Source: Aquabacter sp. L1I39 (lineage in GTDB: Bacteria > Pseudomonadota > Alphaproteobacteria > Rhizobiales > Xanthobacteraceae). From it: 64,000 bases of DNA. The notes beneath the pieces were generated by a model that was not told the origin of the DNA, did no database searches, and saw nothing but the letters and a program-made list of their open reading frames with translations. Where the stretch lies: assembly GCF_017742835.1 (NCBI RefSeq), contig NZ_CP072392.1, forward strand, positions 4,487,597 to 4,551,596, in the 5' to 3' direction. Below, in pieces: positions 27,133-40,774 of the stretch (positions are counted from its first letter, which is position 1; every line of letters begins with the position of its first letter). Both the position numbers and the translations under genes were made by a program.

Positions 27133-27744
27133 ATGCCCAAGGGATATTGGATCGGCCGGGTGGATGTGTCCGACCCGGAAGCCTACCAGGCCTATGTGGC
27201 GGCCAATGCCGCGCCCATCGCCGCCCATGGCGGGCGCTTCCTGGTGCGCGGCGGGCCGGTCACCGCCCTCGAGGGGCGCACCCGCGCGCGCAACGTGCTG
27301 CTGGAATTCCCGTCCTTTGAGGCGGCGCTTGCCTGCTATCACAGTTCCGGCTACCAGGCCGCCGTGGCGCTGCGCCAGCCCGTGGCGGTGGCGGATCTCG
27401 TCGTGGTGGAAGGCGCGGATGTGCCCGATGCCGCCCCTGGCGCGCCCGCGCCGGGCTATTGGATCATGGGCATCGACGTGATCGATCCGGAGGGCTACCG
27501 CGCCTATGCGGCCGCCGGCGGCACCGCGGCCTACAGGCCGCGCTTTCTGGTGCGCGGCGGGCGGCAGGAGCAGGTGGAGGGCACGGGGCGGGCGCGGCAG
27601 GTGGTGCTGGCCTTCGCGGACGTCCCCGAGGCGCTGGCCTGCTACAACGGGCCCGATTATCAGCACGCCGTCGCCTTGCGGCAGGGGGCGGCGGAGGTCG
27701 ATCTCCTGCTCATTCCCGGCTATGACGGGCCACAGCCCGGCTGA
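27133..27744 (+). CDS. tandem DUF1330 protein
   Basis: A 203-residue protein made of two clear copies of the DUF1330 fold (about residues 4-95 and 107-198). Each copy begins GYW-I-x-DV-DPE-Y and contains a [GR]xRFLVRGG motif, as in dimeric ferredoxin-like alpha/beta-barrel proteins. DUF1330 proteins are usually single-domain and dimeric, so this looks like an internal fusion that mimics the dimer. No reaction is known for the family. It lies between pyrF and dapB and may share their transcript. Confidence 0.85.
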   Translation: MPKGYWIGRVDVSDPEAYQAYVAANAAPIAAHGGRFLVRGGPVTALEGRTRARNVLLEFPSFEAALACYHSSGYQAAVALRQPVAVADLVVVEGADVPDAAPGAPAPGYWIMGIDVIDPEGYRAYAAAGGTAAYRPRFLVRGGRQEQVEGTGRARQVVLAFADVPEALACYNGPDYQHAVALRQGAAEVDLLLIPGYDGPQPG

Positions 27745-27809
27745 GGCCGCACCTCCCATAAGCGCTTCGGCGCACAGGAAACCGCGCCGCGCGGCGCCAA
27801 GGAGACAGC

Positions 27810-28625
27810 GTGTCCGATCTTCGCATCGTCATCTCGGGGGCTGGCGGCCGCATGGGCCGGGTGCTGCTGCGCAACGTGATGGAAGGGGAGGGCCTGCGCC
27901 TCGTGGGCGCCCTGGAGCATGAGGGCAGCACGCACCTGCGCGAGGATTCGGGGATGCTCGCCGGCCTGGGTGCCAATGGCATTGAGGTCCGCGCCGATGT
28001 GGAGGCGACCTTGAAGGGCGCGGATGCGCTCATCGATTTCTCCTCCCCCGCCGCCTCGGTGCGCATGGCGCGGGCCTGTGCGGAGGCCGGCATTGTGCAT
28101 GTGATCGGCACCACCGGCTTCTCCAATGCCGATCTCCAGGACATCGCGGAAGCGGCGCAGCGCACGGTGATCGTGCGCTCGGGCAATATGAGCCTTGGCG
28201 TCAACCTGCTGGCCGCGCTCACCCGACGGGTGGCGGCGACGCTGGGCACCGAGTTCGACATAGAGATTGTCGAGATGCACCATTCCCGCAAGGTGGACGC
28301 GCCCTCGGGCACCGCCTTGCTGCTGGGCGAGGCGGCGGCGGAGGGCCGGGGCGTGGATCTGGAGACCCACAGCGCGCGGGGCCGCGACGGCCATACCGGC
28401 AGCCGCCGGCCCGGCGATATCGGCTTCGCCTCCCTGCGCGGCGGCTCGGTGGTGGGTGAGCATGTGGTGATCTTCGCCGGCCCGTCCGAGCGCATCGAAC
28501 TGGTGCACAAGGCCGAAGACCGGGCGATCTTCGCCAATGGCGCGCTGACGGCGGCGCGCTGGGGCAAGGGGAAGGCGCCGGGCCTTTATTCCATGGCCGA
28601 CGTGCTGGACATCGCGGCCATCTGA
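27810..28625 (+). CDS. dapB: 4-hydroxy-tetrahydrodipicolinate reductase
   Basis: An NAD(P)H-dependent step of lysine and diaminopimelate synthesis. The 271-residue protein has the N-terminal GAGGRMGR dinucleotide motif and the substrate-binding signature EMHHSRKVDAPSGTA. It starts with GTG 27810 after AAGGAGA. The gene converges on the SGNH hydrolase gene with a 19-bp gap. Confidence 0.97.
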   Translation: MSDLRIVISGAGGRMGRVLLRNVMEGEGLRLVGALEHEGSTHLREDSGMLAGLGANGIEVRADVEATLKGADALIDFSSPAASVRMARACAEAGIVHVIGTTGFSNADLQDIAEAAQRTVIVRSGNMSLGVNLLAALTRRVAATLGTEFDIEIVEMHHSRKVDAPSGTALLLGEAAAEGRGVDLETHSARGRDGHTGSRRPGDIGFASLRGGSVVGEHVVIFAGPSERIELVHKAEDRAIFANGALTAARWGKGKAPGLYSMADVLDIAAI

Positions 28626-28644
28626 GGCCGGCTTCCGTCGCGGA

Positions 28645-29421
28645 TCAGCGGGCGGCCGCCTTGGTGCCGCCCGAGCCGAGGCCGGCCGCCAGCGAGATGG
28701 CGAGGCTCTTGGAGAAGCAGGCATAGGCCCAGTCGGTCAAATGCAGGCCGTCGAGGATGATGACGGAGGACAGGGGCACCTTGTCCTGCTCCACCCAGCG
28801 CTTCATCACCTTGTAGCGCGGGAAGACCGAGACCTTCTCCTCCCGGCCGACGGACGCGATGGTGGCCACCACGCCGGGGCTGTCGGGGTCGAGATTGACC
28901 CAGGGCGAATATTGCAGGTCGATGAGCACCACGTCCGCCCCCCAGGAGCGGATGAGGTCGATGCCCTTCTTCAGTGGATCGGCGAACCGGCCCACCCCGA
29001 AGCTGCGCAGGGCGTAATTGGTGCCCACCTGCCAAAGCACCAGATCCGGCTTCAGATCGCGCACGTCCCGCTCGAACCGCCACAGATTCTCGGCCGCGTC
29101 CTCGCCATTGCCGCCGCGATTATAAACCTTGATCTCGGCGCCGGGATAACGGGCCTGAAGGTCCGCCTGGAGCAAGGCGGGATAGGTGCGATCTGCGCTG
29201 GAGGCGCCCACCCCTGTGGTGGAGGAGGAGCCGATGGCAACGATGGTCAGCTTCTTCTGCTTGGCCAGCACCTCGGCCGCATGGGGCACGCTGAGGGCGG
29301 CCTCGGGCGGGGAGGTGATGCAGGCCGGCGCGCCCGACTGGGCCCGCGCCGGTGCGGCAAAAGCCAGCGCGGCGCACAGCACCGCGCCCGCGCGCATGAA
29401 GCCGATGGTCCTGGCGTCCAT
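28645..29421 (-). CDS. periplasmic SGNH/GDSL hydrolase
   Basis: A 258-residue exported SGNH-fold hydrolase. A signal peptide ends near ARAQS. Block I reads IAIGSSST instead of GDS, block III is VGTN and block V is DGLHLTDWAY (catalytic Asp and His). The family includes esterases and peptidoglycan- or polysaccharide-deacetylating enzymes, and the substrate here is unknown. ATG 29397 would shorten the N terminus by eight residues and still keep the signal. It lies 26 bases downstream of the HdeD-like gene on the same strand. Confidence 0.88.
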   Translation of the reverse strand: MDARTIGFMRAGAVLCAALAFAAPARAQSGAPACITSPPEAALSVPHAAEVLAKQKKLTIVAIGSSSTTGVGASSADRTYPALLQADLQARYPGAEIKVYNRGGNGEDAAENLWRFERDVRDLKPDLVLWQVGTNYALRSFGVGRFADPLKKGIDLIRSWGADVVLIDLQYSPWVNLDPDSPGVVATIASVGREEKVSVFPRYKVMKRWVEQDKVPLSSVIILDGLHLTDWAYACFSKSLAISLAAGLGSGGTKAAAR

Positions 29422-29447
29422 GATGCCGCCCCCGCGCCCGCCGCTGC

Positions 29448-30020
29448 TCAGCTGTGGTTCTTCAGCGACCAGCCGAACACGGCGGTGGCCACGCCATTGA
29501 TGATAAGGTCGAGGCCCAGGAACAGGCCGAGGATGAAGACCGAGTTCACCGGCCAGCCGGCCATGATCTCGATGCCCAAAAGCAGGGTGATGATGCCCGA
29601 CAGCAGCAGGAAGCCCCAGCCCTTGGCCGGGCGAGCGCCGAAGCTGGCGAAGATGCGGAAGATGCCGCCGATCACCAGCGCCACGCCGATGAAGAGCGTG
29701 ATGATGCCTGCCGCCAGCAGCGGCTGGTACATGATGAGGCCACCGGCGATCACATAGAGCACGCCCGCGAGCGCCCAGAACAGGAAGCGGCCCCAGCTCT
29801 GCACCCGGAAGGCATGGAGCACCTGCACCACGCCGCCCACCAGCACCATGGCGCCCACATAGAGGGCGGTGGCCACCGTGCTCGCCAGCAGATGGCCGAG
29901 CGCCACGAAGCCGAGAATCACGAAGGCGACGCCAAGGGCCACAAACCAGCCCCAGCCGGCCTTGATGGAGGTGAGCTGGTCGCGCGTGGCTGAGCCGGGC
30001 GTGGGGATGGAGGTAGGCAT
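29448..30020 (-). CDS. HdeD-family membrane protein
   Basis: A 190-residue protein with six predicted transmembrane helices arranged as three similar hairpins, as in HdeD/DUF308 proteins linked to acid resistance in enterobacteria. Repeated GLxxLxGxxxxxxP-like patterns mark the hairpin ends. I start at ATG 30020; the frame allows 15 more residues upstream. It probably forms an operon with the downstream SGNH hydrolase. A role in envelope stress is inference from the family. Confidence 0.88.
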   Translation of the reverse strand: MPTSIPTPGSATRDQLTSIKAGWGWFVALGVAFVILGFVALGHLLASTVATALYVGAMVLVGGVVQVLHAFRVQSWGRFLFWALAGVLYVIAGGLIMYQPLLAAGIITLFIGVALVIGGIFRIFASFGARPAKGWGFLLLSGIITLLLGIEIMAGWPVNSVFILGLFLGLDLIINGVATAVFGWSLKNHS

Positions 30021-30131
30021 GGGGGGCACTCCGAACGTCGAGGATACTGAAGGACTTGCTATCACATTCGCGTAAGCGCCGGGAGGAAATTGGCGGGCGG
30101 AGGCGCGCTCGGGGACCGCGCCCGCCCAAAC

Positions 30132-30157
30132 AAAAAGGGCGCCCGCAAGGGGCGCCC
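30132..30157 (-). terminator. terminator of the L,D-transpeptidase gene
   Basis: Read on the minus strand, GGGCGCCC, loop CTTGC, GGGCGCCC is followed by TTTTTG. It lies about 25 bases after the L,D-transpeptidase stop. Confidence 0.9.
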
Positions 30158-30181
30158 GGATCGATGGGGAAAAATGTCGCG

Positions 30182-31489
30182 TCAGCGTTGGGCGGTCGGG
30201 GAGGCCGACTGGGCGGAGGCGGACTGGGAGGAGGTCTTCGGCATGATGACCACCTTGGTGCCGACCTTCACGCGCTCATAGAGGTCTTCCACATCGTCGT
30301 TCAGCATGCGGATGCAGCCGGAGGACACGAACTTACCGATGGTCTGCGGCTCGTTGGTGCCGTGGATGCGGTAGATGGTGCTGCCGAGATAGAGAGTGCG
30401 CGCGCCGAGCGGATTGCCGGGGCCGCCGGCCATGAAGCGCGGCAGATAGGGCTGGCGCTCGATCATCTCCGCCGGCGGACGCCAGTCGGCCCATTCGGCC
30501 TTGCGGGTGATCTTCTCGGTGCCCTGCCAGGTGAAGCCCTCGCGGCCGACCCCGATGCCGTAGCGCACGGCCTTGCCGTTGCCGAGCACGTAATAGAGGT
30601 AGGTGTTGGGCGTATCGATGATGATGGTGCCGGCCGGCTGGCTGGTCACATAGTCAACCGTCTGGCGGCGGAACCGGGAATCCACCGGCTCGCTCGGATC
30701 CACATTCTCGATGCGGGGGCCGGACGGCGCTTGGGTGGTGCCGGGCACCACCGGCGAGTTGGAGGCATAGGACCCGGCCGGAGCGGGCACAGCCTCGCGC
30801 ACATAGCCGCCGGGGGCATAAGAGGCGTTCTGCGGCGCGGGCGCGACCGCCTGCTGGCTGGCGCGGGCCTGCTGGAGCAACTGGTCCTGCTGGTACGAGC
30901 CGGCATAGCCGCCCGCGGGCGGGGGCTCGGCCGGCTGGGTCGCGGCATAGCCGGGCTGGCCCTGATAGGACGGCTGCTGCTGATAGGACGGCTGGGCCTG
31001 CTGGTAGCCACCCTGCGCAGAGCCCGGCTGGGCGCCATAATTGGCCGCCGGCTGCTGCGCCGACACGGAGCCGGTGGCGCCGGGCGGGGTGATCGCCATG
31101 GGCTGGTTGCTGGGCGCGGCGGCCTGCTGGGCGCCGGGCTGATAGCCATAGCCGGGCTGGACATAGCCCCCGTGACCGCCCTGGCCCTGCGCGGGCGCGG
31201 CGCCATAGGTCTGCCCCTGCACGCCGGCCGGCGGCGCGATGGGCGCGCTCTGCACGGCCTGCTGCCGGGAATAGGGGTCGCGGGCGTAGGGATCATTATA
31301 GCCCGGCACGCTACCGGACGGCACCACGCCGGTGGCGCCGGGGGATTCGGAAGTGATGGTGCCGGTCGTTTCCTCGTCCGCCTGCGCCTGCACATAAGGT
31401 GTGCTGTACGGCACACGCGATTGGGCGTGGGCGGAGATCGCGAGGACAGAGACCCCGAGGGCCGTGAGGAGAGTGGTGCGCAGCATCAT
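30182..31489 (-). CDS. L,D-transpeptidase (YkuD) with Pro/Gln-rich linker
   Basis: A periplasmic enzyme of the class that cross-links peptidoglycan or attaches proteins to it. It is about 435 residues. A signal peptide (MMLRTTLLTALGVSVLAISAHAQ) precedes a long Gln/Pro/Tyr/Gly-rich linker (about residues 25-260). The C-terminal YkuD domain has the catalytic signature IHGTNEP followed by FVSSGCIRM, with the nucleophile Cys near residue 400. Two adjacent ATGs (31489, 31486) are possible. The linker may let the enzyme span the envelope. The gene is divergent from the methionine operon. Confidence 0.93.
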   Translation of the reverse strand: MMLRTTLLTALGVSVLAISAHAQSRVPYSTPYVQAQADEETTGTITSESPGATGVVPSGSVPGYNDPYARDPYSRQQAVQSAPIAPPAGVQGQTYGAAPAQGQGGHGGYVQPGYGYQPGAQQAAAPSNQPMAITPPGATGSVSAQQPAANYGAQPGSAQGGYQQAQPSYQQQPSYQGQPGYAATQPAEPPPAGGYAGSYQQDQLLQQARASQQAVAPAPQNASYAPGGYVREAVPAPAGSYASNSPVVPGTTQAPSGPRIENVDPSEPVDSRFRRQTVDYVTSQPAGTIIIDTPNTYLYYVLGNGKAVRYGIGVGREGFTWQGTEKITRKAEWADWRPPAEMIERQPYLPRFMAGGPGNPLGARTLYLGSTIYRIHGTNEPQTIGKFVSSGCIRMLNDDVEDLYERVKVGTKVVIMPKTSSQSASAQSASPTAQR

Positions 31490-31736
31490 GGACTCGGTGC
31501 TAATCCTGAAACGTGACGAAATTGGAAACGGCCTGCGATTTTTTTCCGCCTTGCTGGCGTCAAGCTCTCGCGGCCCCGCTTGGTTCCGTGCAGCCCAATT
31601 GCCGTGCGTTCCTGAGGGCACCATTAAACCCGTGACCGATGCGGTGCAATGCGCCGGGTGCGCTGCGTGGCGTGCTTCGCCATTTTGTCATCCTGCGTTG
31701 CAGAAAGGTGGCGCTTGAATCGATGTCTGAATGAAT

Positions 31737-31752
31737 ATAAAGATATCTTTAT
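31737..31752. promoter_or_regulatory. 16-bp perfect palindrome, likely operator of the methionine operon
   Basis: ATAAAGATATCTTTAT is its own reverse complement and overlaps the ATG (31751) of the ArsR-methyltransferase gene. Palindromes of this length suit dimeric ArsR-family repressors, so autoregulation by the adjacent product is likely. I saw no other copy in this window. Confidence 0.75.
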
Positions 31753-32815
31753 GTCTTTAGGCCGGTCCCCAGCGCGCCCCGCGCCGCTCTCCTACACCGC
31801 CTTGCTGGAAGGCCTCAAGGCCGCCGGCGAGGACACGCGCCTGCGCCTTCTCGCCGTGCTCGATGCGGCGGAGCTGACGGTGACGGACCTGACCGAGGTC
31901 ATGGGCCAGTCCCAGCCGCGCATTTCGCGCCATCTCAAGCTGCTGGCGGAGGCCGGGCTGGTGGAACGGCACCGGGAGGCCAGCTGGGTCTTCTATCGCC
32001 GCGCCGGCTCTGGCCCCGGCGGGCAAGTGGCGGCCCGGCTGCTGGATCTGCTCGACCCTGCCGATCCTATTGCCGCCCGCGACCGGGCGCGGCTTGCTGA
32101 GGTGCGTGCCCAGCGCGCCGCCCAGGCCCAAGCCTATTTCGCCGAACATGCCGACCGCTGGGACGCCATCCGCTCCCTCCACGTGCCGGAGGCCCAGGTG
32201 GAGGCCGCCATCCTGGAGGCGCTCGGCCCCGAGCCCATTGGCGACCTCTTGGATCTCGGCACCGGCACCGGCCGCATGCTGGAAATCTTCTCTCCCCGCA
32301 TCGGCCGCGGGCTGGGCATCGATCTGTCCCCGGACATGCTGGGCGTTGCCCGAGTGAATCTGGAAAAGGCGGGCATCCGCAATTGCTCGGTGCGCCAGGG
32401 GGACATCTATGCCCCGCCGGCCTCTGGAACCGGCTTCGACGCCATCATCGTCCATCAGGTGCTGCACTTCCTGGACGAGCCGGCCCGCGCGCTGCGCGAG
32501 GCCGCGCGCCTCCTGAAACCCGGCGGGCGGCTGCTGGTGGTGGATTTCGCCCCGCACGATTTGGAATTCCTGCGCGAGGCCCACGCCCATCGCCGTCTCG
32601 GCTTTCCCGCCGAGGCGGTGGCGGGCTGGATGGCGCAGGCAGGCCTTGTTCCCGACCTCCATCGCACGCTTGAGCCCTCCGGTGGTGGCGCCGACGCGCT
32701 GACCGTCTCGCTGTGGCTCGGCCGCGCTGTTCCGGACATGCTTGCGCAAGAAAAGGCTGCGCAAGAAAAGGCGTCTCAACGCAAGACGTCGCAAGACAAG
32801 AAGGAAATCGCCTGA
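31751..32815 (+). CDS. ArsR-family regulator fused to SAM methyltransferase
   Basis: A 354-residue protein: an N-terminal winged helix (about residues 15-100, QPRISRHLKLL recognition helix) joined to a class I methyltransferase domain with the SAM motif LLDLGTGTGRMLE near residue 160. ArsR-methyltransferase fusions beside metF/metH resemble SahR-type sensors of S-adenosylhomocysteine that repress the methionine cycle; this link is from memory and the context. The palindrome at its start supports autoregulation. ATG 31751 leaves almost no room for a ribosome site. An alternative TTG at 31715 has AAAGGTGG upstream and would put the operator inside the gene. The tail is a Lys/Glu/Gln-rich repeat. 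The stop overlaps metF by one base. Confidence 0.88.
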   Translation: MSLGRSPARPAPLSYTALLEGLKAAGEDTRLRLLAVLDAAELTVTDLTEVMGQSQPRISRHLKLLAEAGLVERHREASWVFYRRAGSGPGGQVAARLLDLLDPADPIAARDRARLAEVRAQRAAQAQAYFAEHADRWDAIRSLHVPEAQVEAAILEALGPEPIGDLLDLGTGTGRMLEIFSPRIGRGLGIDLSPDMLGVARVNLEKAGIRNCSVRQGDIYAPPASGTGFDAIIVHQVLHFLDEPARALREAARLLKPGGRLLVVDFAPHDLEFLREAHAHRRLGFPAEAVAGWMAQAGLVPDLHRTLEPSGGGADALTVSLWLGRAVPDMLAQEKAAQEKASQRKTSQDKKEIA

Positions 32816-33777
32816 TGACGACCCCCATCCGGGCCAGCCGGGAACTGGACAGGAGCCCCGTGAGCGTCTCCTTCGAGTTCTTTCCGCCCAAGACGGAGGA
32901 GATGGAGCGCAATCTGTGGGCCAGCATTGCCCGCCTTGCGCCCCTCGGGCCCAAGTTCGTCTCTGTGACCTATGGCGCCGGCGGTTCCACCCGCGAGCGC
33001 ACCCATGCCACCGTGGCCCGCCTGGTTGAGGAGACCGATCTCCAGCCCGCCGCGCACCTGACCTGCGTCGCCGCCAGCCGGACGGAGATCGACGATGTGG
33101 TGCGGGCCTATAAGAAGGCCGGCGTGCGCCACATCGTGGCGCTGCGGGGCGATCCCACCACGGGGGTGGGTACCGCCTATGAGCCGCACCCGGAGGGCTA
33201 TGCCCATGCCTGCGATCTGGTGGCGGGCATCCGCAAGCTCGGCGATTTCGAGGTGTCCGTCTCGGCCTATCCCGAGAAGCACCCGGAAAGCCCTTCCATC
33301 GACGCGGACATTGACTATCTCAAGGCCAAGGTGGATGCGGGCGCCACCCGTGCCATCAGCCAGTTCTTCTTCGAGAACGACGTCTATTTCCGTTATCTGG
33401 ACAAGGTGCGGGCGGCCGGCATCACCATTCCCATCGTGCCCGGCATCCTGCCCGTGACCAATTTCAAGCAGGCCGCGAGCTTTGCCGCCCGCACCGGCGC
33501 TTCCATGCCCGCTTGGCTCGCCCGGCGGTTCGAGGGGCTGGACGGCGATGCCGAGACGCGCAAGCTGATTGCGGCGGCGGTGGCGGCCGAGCAGGTGACG
33601 GACCTGGTTGATCGCGGGGTGGGCGAGATCCATTTCTACACGCTGAACCGCGCCGACCTGGTCTATGCCATCTGCCACCTGCTGGGCCTGCGCGACCAGC
33701 CGGTTGCCGCGCCGCAAGCCGGCGCGCCCGAAGCCGCCCCGCCCAAAGCCGCCCCGCCCAAAGCCTTGGCGGTCTGA
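32815..33777 (+). CDS. metF: methylenetetrahydrofolate reductase
   Basis: An FAD enzyme that reduces 5,10-methylenetetrahydrofolate to 5-methyltetrahydrofolate, the methyl donor for MetH. The 320-residue protein has SFEFFPPKTEEME at the N terminus, the substrate segment ALRGDPTT and QFFFEN. The C terminus has an unusual Ala/Pro/Lys repeat. It overlaps the regulator stop by one base (TGATG) and precedes metH by 46 bases. Confidence 0.97.
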   Translation: MTTPIRASRELDRSPVSVSFEFFPPKTEEMERNLWASIARLAPLGPKFVSVTYGAGGSTRERTHATVARLVEETDLQPAAHLTCVAASRTEIDDVVRAYKKAGVRHIVALRGDPTTGVGTAYEPHPEGYAHACDLVAGIRKLGDFEVSVSAYPEKHPESPSIDADIDYLKAKVDAGATRAISQFFFENDVYFRYLDKVRAAGITIPIVPGILPVTNFKQAASFAARTGASMPAWLARRFEGLDGDAETRKLIAAAVAAEQVTDLVDRGVGEIHFYTLNRADLVYAICHLLGLRDQPVAAPQAGAPEAAPPKAAPPKALAV

Positions 33778-33823
33778 ACGCCTTTGACTGTTCCGCCGGC
33801 ACCCCGGCCAAGACGAGCCTGCC

Positions 33824-37552
<3,729 letters not shown>

Positions 37553-37570
37553 GGGGCGAGCGGGCGGCGC

Positions 37571-39160
37571 TCACCGCCCGCCGTCTGCCCCGACCAGCAG
37601 GGCTTGCAGCCGCGCCGCCAGGGTGTCGGTGGTGAAGGGCTTCACCAGCAGGTCCATGCCCTCGGCGATGAAGTCCGGCCGCTGGGCGGCATCGGCCGCA
37701 TAGCCGGTGATGAACAGAACCGGCAGGCCCGGCCGCATCTGGCGTACAAAATCGGCGAGTTGGCGCCCGTCCATGCCGCCGGGAAGGCCGATATCCGTCA
37801 CCATGGCGCGCACCTGCAGCCCGCCCCCCAGATGGGCGAGGGCCTCGCGCCCGTCCTCGGCGGTAATCGGCTCATAGCCGAGCGAGGTCAGGATTTCCGC
37901 CACCAGCTGGCGCACTTGCGGCTCGTCCTCCACCAGCAGCAGGCGCTCCCCATGGCCGCGACGGACATTTGCGCCGGCCGGTGCCGGCCGCGTCGCACCG
38001 CCTTCCGCCACGCACAGATGCAGAATGGCCTGCGTGCCCGCGCCGGGGCTGGAGGTGAGGGTCAAATTGCCGCCGCTCTGCTTGGCGAAACCATGGATCA
38101 TGGAGAGTCCGAGCCCGGTGCCCTGGCCGAACGGCTTGGTGGTGAAGAAGGGCTCGAAGGCCCGCGCCAGCACCTCGGGGCTCATGCCCTCGCCGCTGTC
38201 GGTGATGGTCAGGGCGATGATGTCGGGCTTGCCATCGCGATCGGTCTCAAGCGCGGTGGCGATGGACAGGCGCCCGCCCGCCGGCATGGCATCACGGGAA
38301 TTGAGCGCGAGATTGAGGACGGCATTCTCCAGCTGGTTTGGATCGGTCCAGGCGGGTGGCAGGCCCGCCGACAGATGAAGCGTCACCGCGATCCCTTCGC
38401 CCAGCGTGCGGGCGAGCATGTCCTGCATGGAGACGAGCGTGTCATTCACGTCCACCGCCTGCATCTTCAGCGGCTGGCGGCGGCCGAAGGCGAGCAGGCG
38501 CTGGGTGAGGCGGCCGGCCCGCTCGGCGGCCGTTAGCGCCAGCTCCACATAGCGGTCCGCCTCGGCGATGCGCCCAGCAGCGATGCGGGCCCGCAGGAGC
38601 TCCAGCGAGCCCATGATGCCGGCCAGCACATTGTTGAAGTCATGGGCGATGCCGCCCGTCAATTGGCCCACCGCCTCCATCTTCTGGGCCTGGAAGAGGG
38701 CTTCGCGGGTCTCTTCCAGCGCCAGCTGGGCGTTGCGGCGCTCGGTGATGTCGCGTGTGACCTTGGCATAGCCGATGAGGACGCCGTCCGTGTCGTGCAC
38801 GGCGTCCAGCAGCACGGAGGCGAAGAAGCGCTCGCCATTCTTGCGGACGCGCCACCCCTCCTTCTCATACTTGCCCGTGAGGGCCGCTGTGGCGAGCGCG
38901 CGTGCGGGTTCGCCCGCCGCCACGTCCTCCGGGGTGAAGAATTGGGCGTAGGGGGCGCCGATGATCTCGGCGGTGCTGTAGCCCTTGATGCGCTCGGCCC
39001 CTGGATTCCAGGTGCAGACCCGTCCGTTCACGTCGAGCATGAACAGGGCGCAATCCCTCACCCCCTCGATGAGGATGCGCAATTGCTGCTCGGTTCCAAG
39101 ACCGGCGAGGCGGCTATCTGGGTCCAGCTTGGGCTGGGCAGGGATCGGCCGGCGGCCCAT
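37571..39160 (-). CDS. soluble PAS hybrid histidine kinase
   Basis: A 529-residue cytoplasmic kinase with no membrane segment. Order: PAS domain (about residues 25-150) with a PAC motif ([11 protein letters not shown]), a HisKA domain with [11 protein letters not shown] (phospho-acceptor His about 175), an HATPase domain with GTGLGLSM, and a C-terminal receiver ([10 protein letters not shown], phospho-Asp in [12 protein letters not shown]). It lies 106 bp downstream of tctA on the same strand. It could regulate the tct genes, although known tct regulation uses TctDE. Its output partner is unknown. Confidence 0.93.
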   Translation of the reverse strand: MGRRPIPAQPKLDPDSRLAGLGTEQQLRILIEGVRDCALFMLDVNGRVCTWNPGAERIKGYSTAEIIGAPYAQFFTPEDVAAGEPARALATAALTGKYEKEGWRVRKNGERFFASVLLDAVHDTDGVLIGYAKVTRDITERRNAQLALEETREALFQAQKMEAVGQLTGGIAHDFNNVLAGIMGSLELLRARIAAGRIAEADRYVELALTAAERAGRLTQRLLAFGRRQPLKMQAVDVNDTLVSMQDMLARTLGEGIAVTLHLSAGLPPAWTDPNQLENAVLNLALNSRDAMPAGGRLSIATALETDRDGKPDIIALTITDSGEGMSPEVLARAFEPFFTTKPFGQGTGLGLSMIHGFAKQSGGNLTLTSSPGAGTQAILHLCVAEGGATRPAPAGANVRRGHGERLLLVEDEPQVRQLVAEILTSLGYEPITAEDGREALAHLGGGLQVRAMVTDIGLPGGMDGRQLADFVRQMRPGLPVLFITGYAADAAQRPDFIAEGMDLLVKPFTTDTLAARLQALLVGADGGR

Positions 39161-39266
39161 TCTTGATCTTCCGGCTCCATGCGGGATGGGACGGGGATGA
39201 TAACGCCGCAGATGGAAAACCGGCTACCCAAACCACTTCACAAACTGGCCAGATGGCGCGCGCCGG

Positions 39267-40766
39267 TCAATCCTCCTGTGCCTTGAAGCGGTCGAGACCC
39301 TTGAGAAAGAAAGGCGCCACAAGGGCCAGTGCGGCGATGGCCAGCAAGGTGGCCGAGATGGGGCTTTCCACCAGCACCATGGGATCTCCAAGGCTGATGG
39401 AGAGCGCCCGGCGCAGCTGAGCTTCCGCTACGGGACCCAGAATCAGCCCCACCACCACCGGGGCGATGGGATAATCGAACCGGCGCATGAGGTAGCCCAG
39501 GATGCCGAAGGCGGTGAGCATGCTCAGTTCCACCACTGAGGGCTTGGCGGCGATGGTGCCCATGGTGGCGAACACCAGGATGCCCGCATAAAGCCAGGGC
39601 TGGGGAATGGAGAGCAGGCGCACCCACAGCCCCACCAGCGGCAGGTTGAGCACCAGCAGCATCACATTGGCGATATAGAGCGAGGCGATGAGGCCCCACA
39701 CCAGTTGGGGATGATCGGCGAACAGCAGCGGGCCGGGATTGAGGCCATATTGCTGGAAGCCGGCCAGCATCATGGCGGCGGTGGCGGAGGTGGGCAGGCC
39801 GAGCGTCAGCAGTGGCACCAAGGTGCCCGCGGCGGAGGCATTGTTTGCGGCTTCCGGCCCGGCCACGCCCTCGATGGCGCCCTTGCCGAACTCTTCCGGG
39901 TGCTTGGTGAGGCGCCGCTCGATGGCATAGGACAGGAAGGTGGGGATCTCGGCGCCGCCCGCCGGCAGGGCGCCGATGGGAAAGCCCAGGAAGGTGCCGC
40001 GGATCCACGGCTTCCACGACCGGCGCCAGTCGTCGAGGCTCATCCAGAGCGAGCCCTTCACCGCCAGCACTTCCTCGGGGGCGTGCTGGCGGCGGGAGGC
40101 GACGAACAGCGCCTCGCCCACGGCGAACAGGCCCACCGCCAGGGTGGTGATCTCCACCCCGTCCAGCAGTTCGGGCACGCCGAAGCCGAGCCGCGCCTGC
40201 CCGGTGAGCTTGTCGATGCCCACAAGGCCGAGCGCCAGCCCGATGAACAGGCTGGTCAGCCCGCGCACGGGGGAATCGCCGAAGGTGGCGGACACCGTGA
40301 CGAAGGCCACGCACATGAGCGCGAAATAATCCTCCGGCCCGAACTTGACCGCGATCTCCACCAAAGTGGGCGCAAGAAACGTCAGGCCCAGCGTGGCGAT
40401 GGTGCCGGCCACGAACGAGCCGATGGCGGAAGTGGCCAGCGCCGGCCCGCCCCGGCCGGCCTTGGCCATCTTGTTGCCCTCCAGGGCGGTCGCCATGGAG
40501 GCGCTCTCGCCGGGGGTGTTGATGAGGATGGCGGTGGTGGAGCCGCCATACATGCCGCCATAATAGATGCCGGCGAACATGATGAGGGACCCGGTGGGGT
40601 CGAGCTTGTAGGTCACCGGCAAGAGCAGGGCGACGGTGAGCGCCGGCCCGATGCCCGGCAGCACGCCCACCGCGGTGCCGAGCAGCACGCCGATGAGCGC
40701 GAACAGCAGGTTGGTGGGCGCGATGGCGAAGCTGAGGCCGCTGAGAAGCTGCGCGAAGGTATCCAT
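39267..40766 (-). CDS. tctA: tripartite tricarboxylate transporter large permease
   Basis: A 499-residue inner-membrane permease with about 12 helices. The N terminus has the family glycine-rich motif ([17 protein letters not shown]) and [19 protein letters not shown]. With TctB and TctC it imports organic acids using the ion gradient. The actual substrate cannot be inferred; paralogous systems take up aromatic acids and other compounds. It follows tctB after 8 bases. Confidence 0.95.
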   Translation of the reverse strand: MDTFAQLLSGLSFAIAPTNLLFALIGVLLGTAVGVLPGIGPALTVALLLPVTYKLDPTGSLIMFAGIYYGGMYGGSTTAILINTPGESASMATALEGNKMAKAGRGGPALATSAIGSFVAGTIATLGLTFLAPTLVEIAVKFGPEDYFALMCVAFVTVSATFGDSPVRGLTSLFIGLALGLVGIDKLTGQARLGFGVPELLDGVEITTLAVGLFAVGEALFVASRRQHAPEEVLAVKGSLWMSLDDWRRSWKPWIRGTFLGFPIGALPAGGAEIPTFLSYAIERRLTKHPEEFGKGAIEGVAGPEAANNASAAGTLVPLLTLGLPTSATAAMMLAGFQQYGLNPGPLLFADHPQLVWGLIASLYIANVMLLVLNLPLVGLWVRLLSIPQPWLYAGILVFATMGTIAAKPSVVELSMLTAFGILGYLMRRFDYPIAPVVVGLILGPVAEAQLRRALSISLGDPMVLVESPISATLLAIAALALVAPFFLKGLDRFKAQED

Positions 40767-40774
40767 GGCGGGCC

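Noticed and set aside
33778..33823. Cobalamin or SAM riboswitch before metH
   Set aside because: The gap is only 46 bases and contains no B12 box or SAM core.
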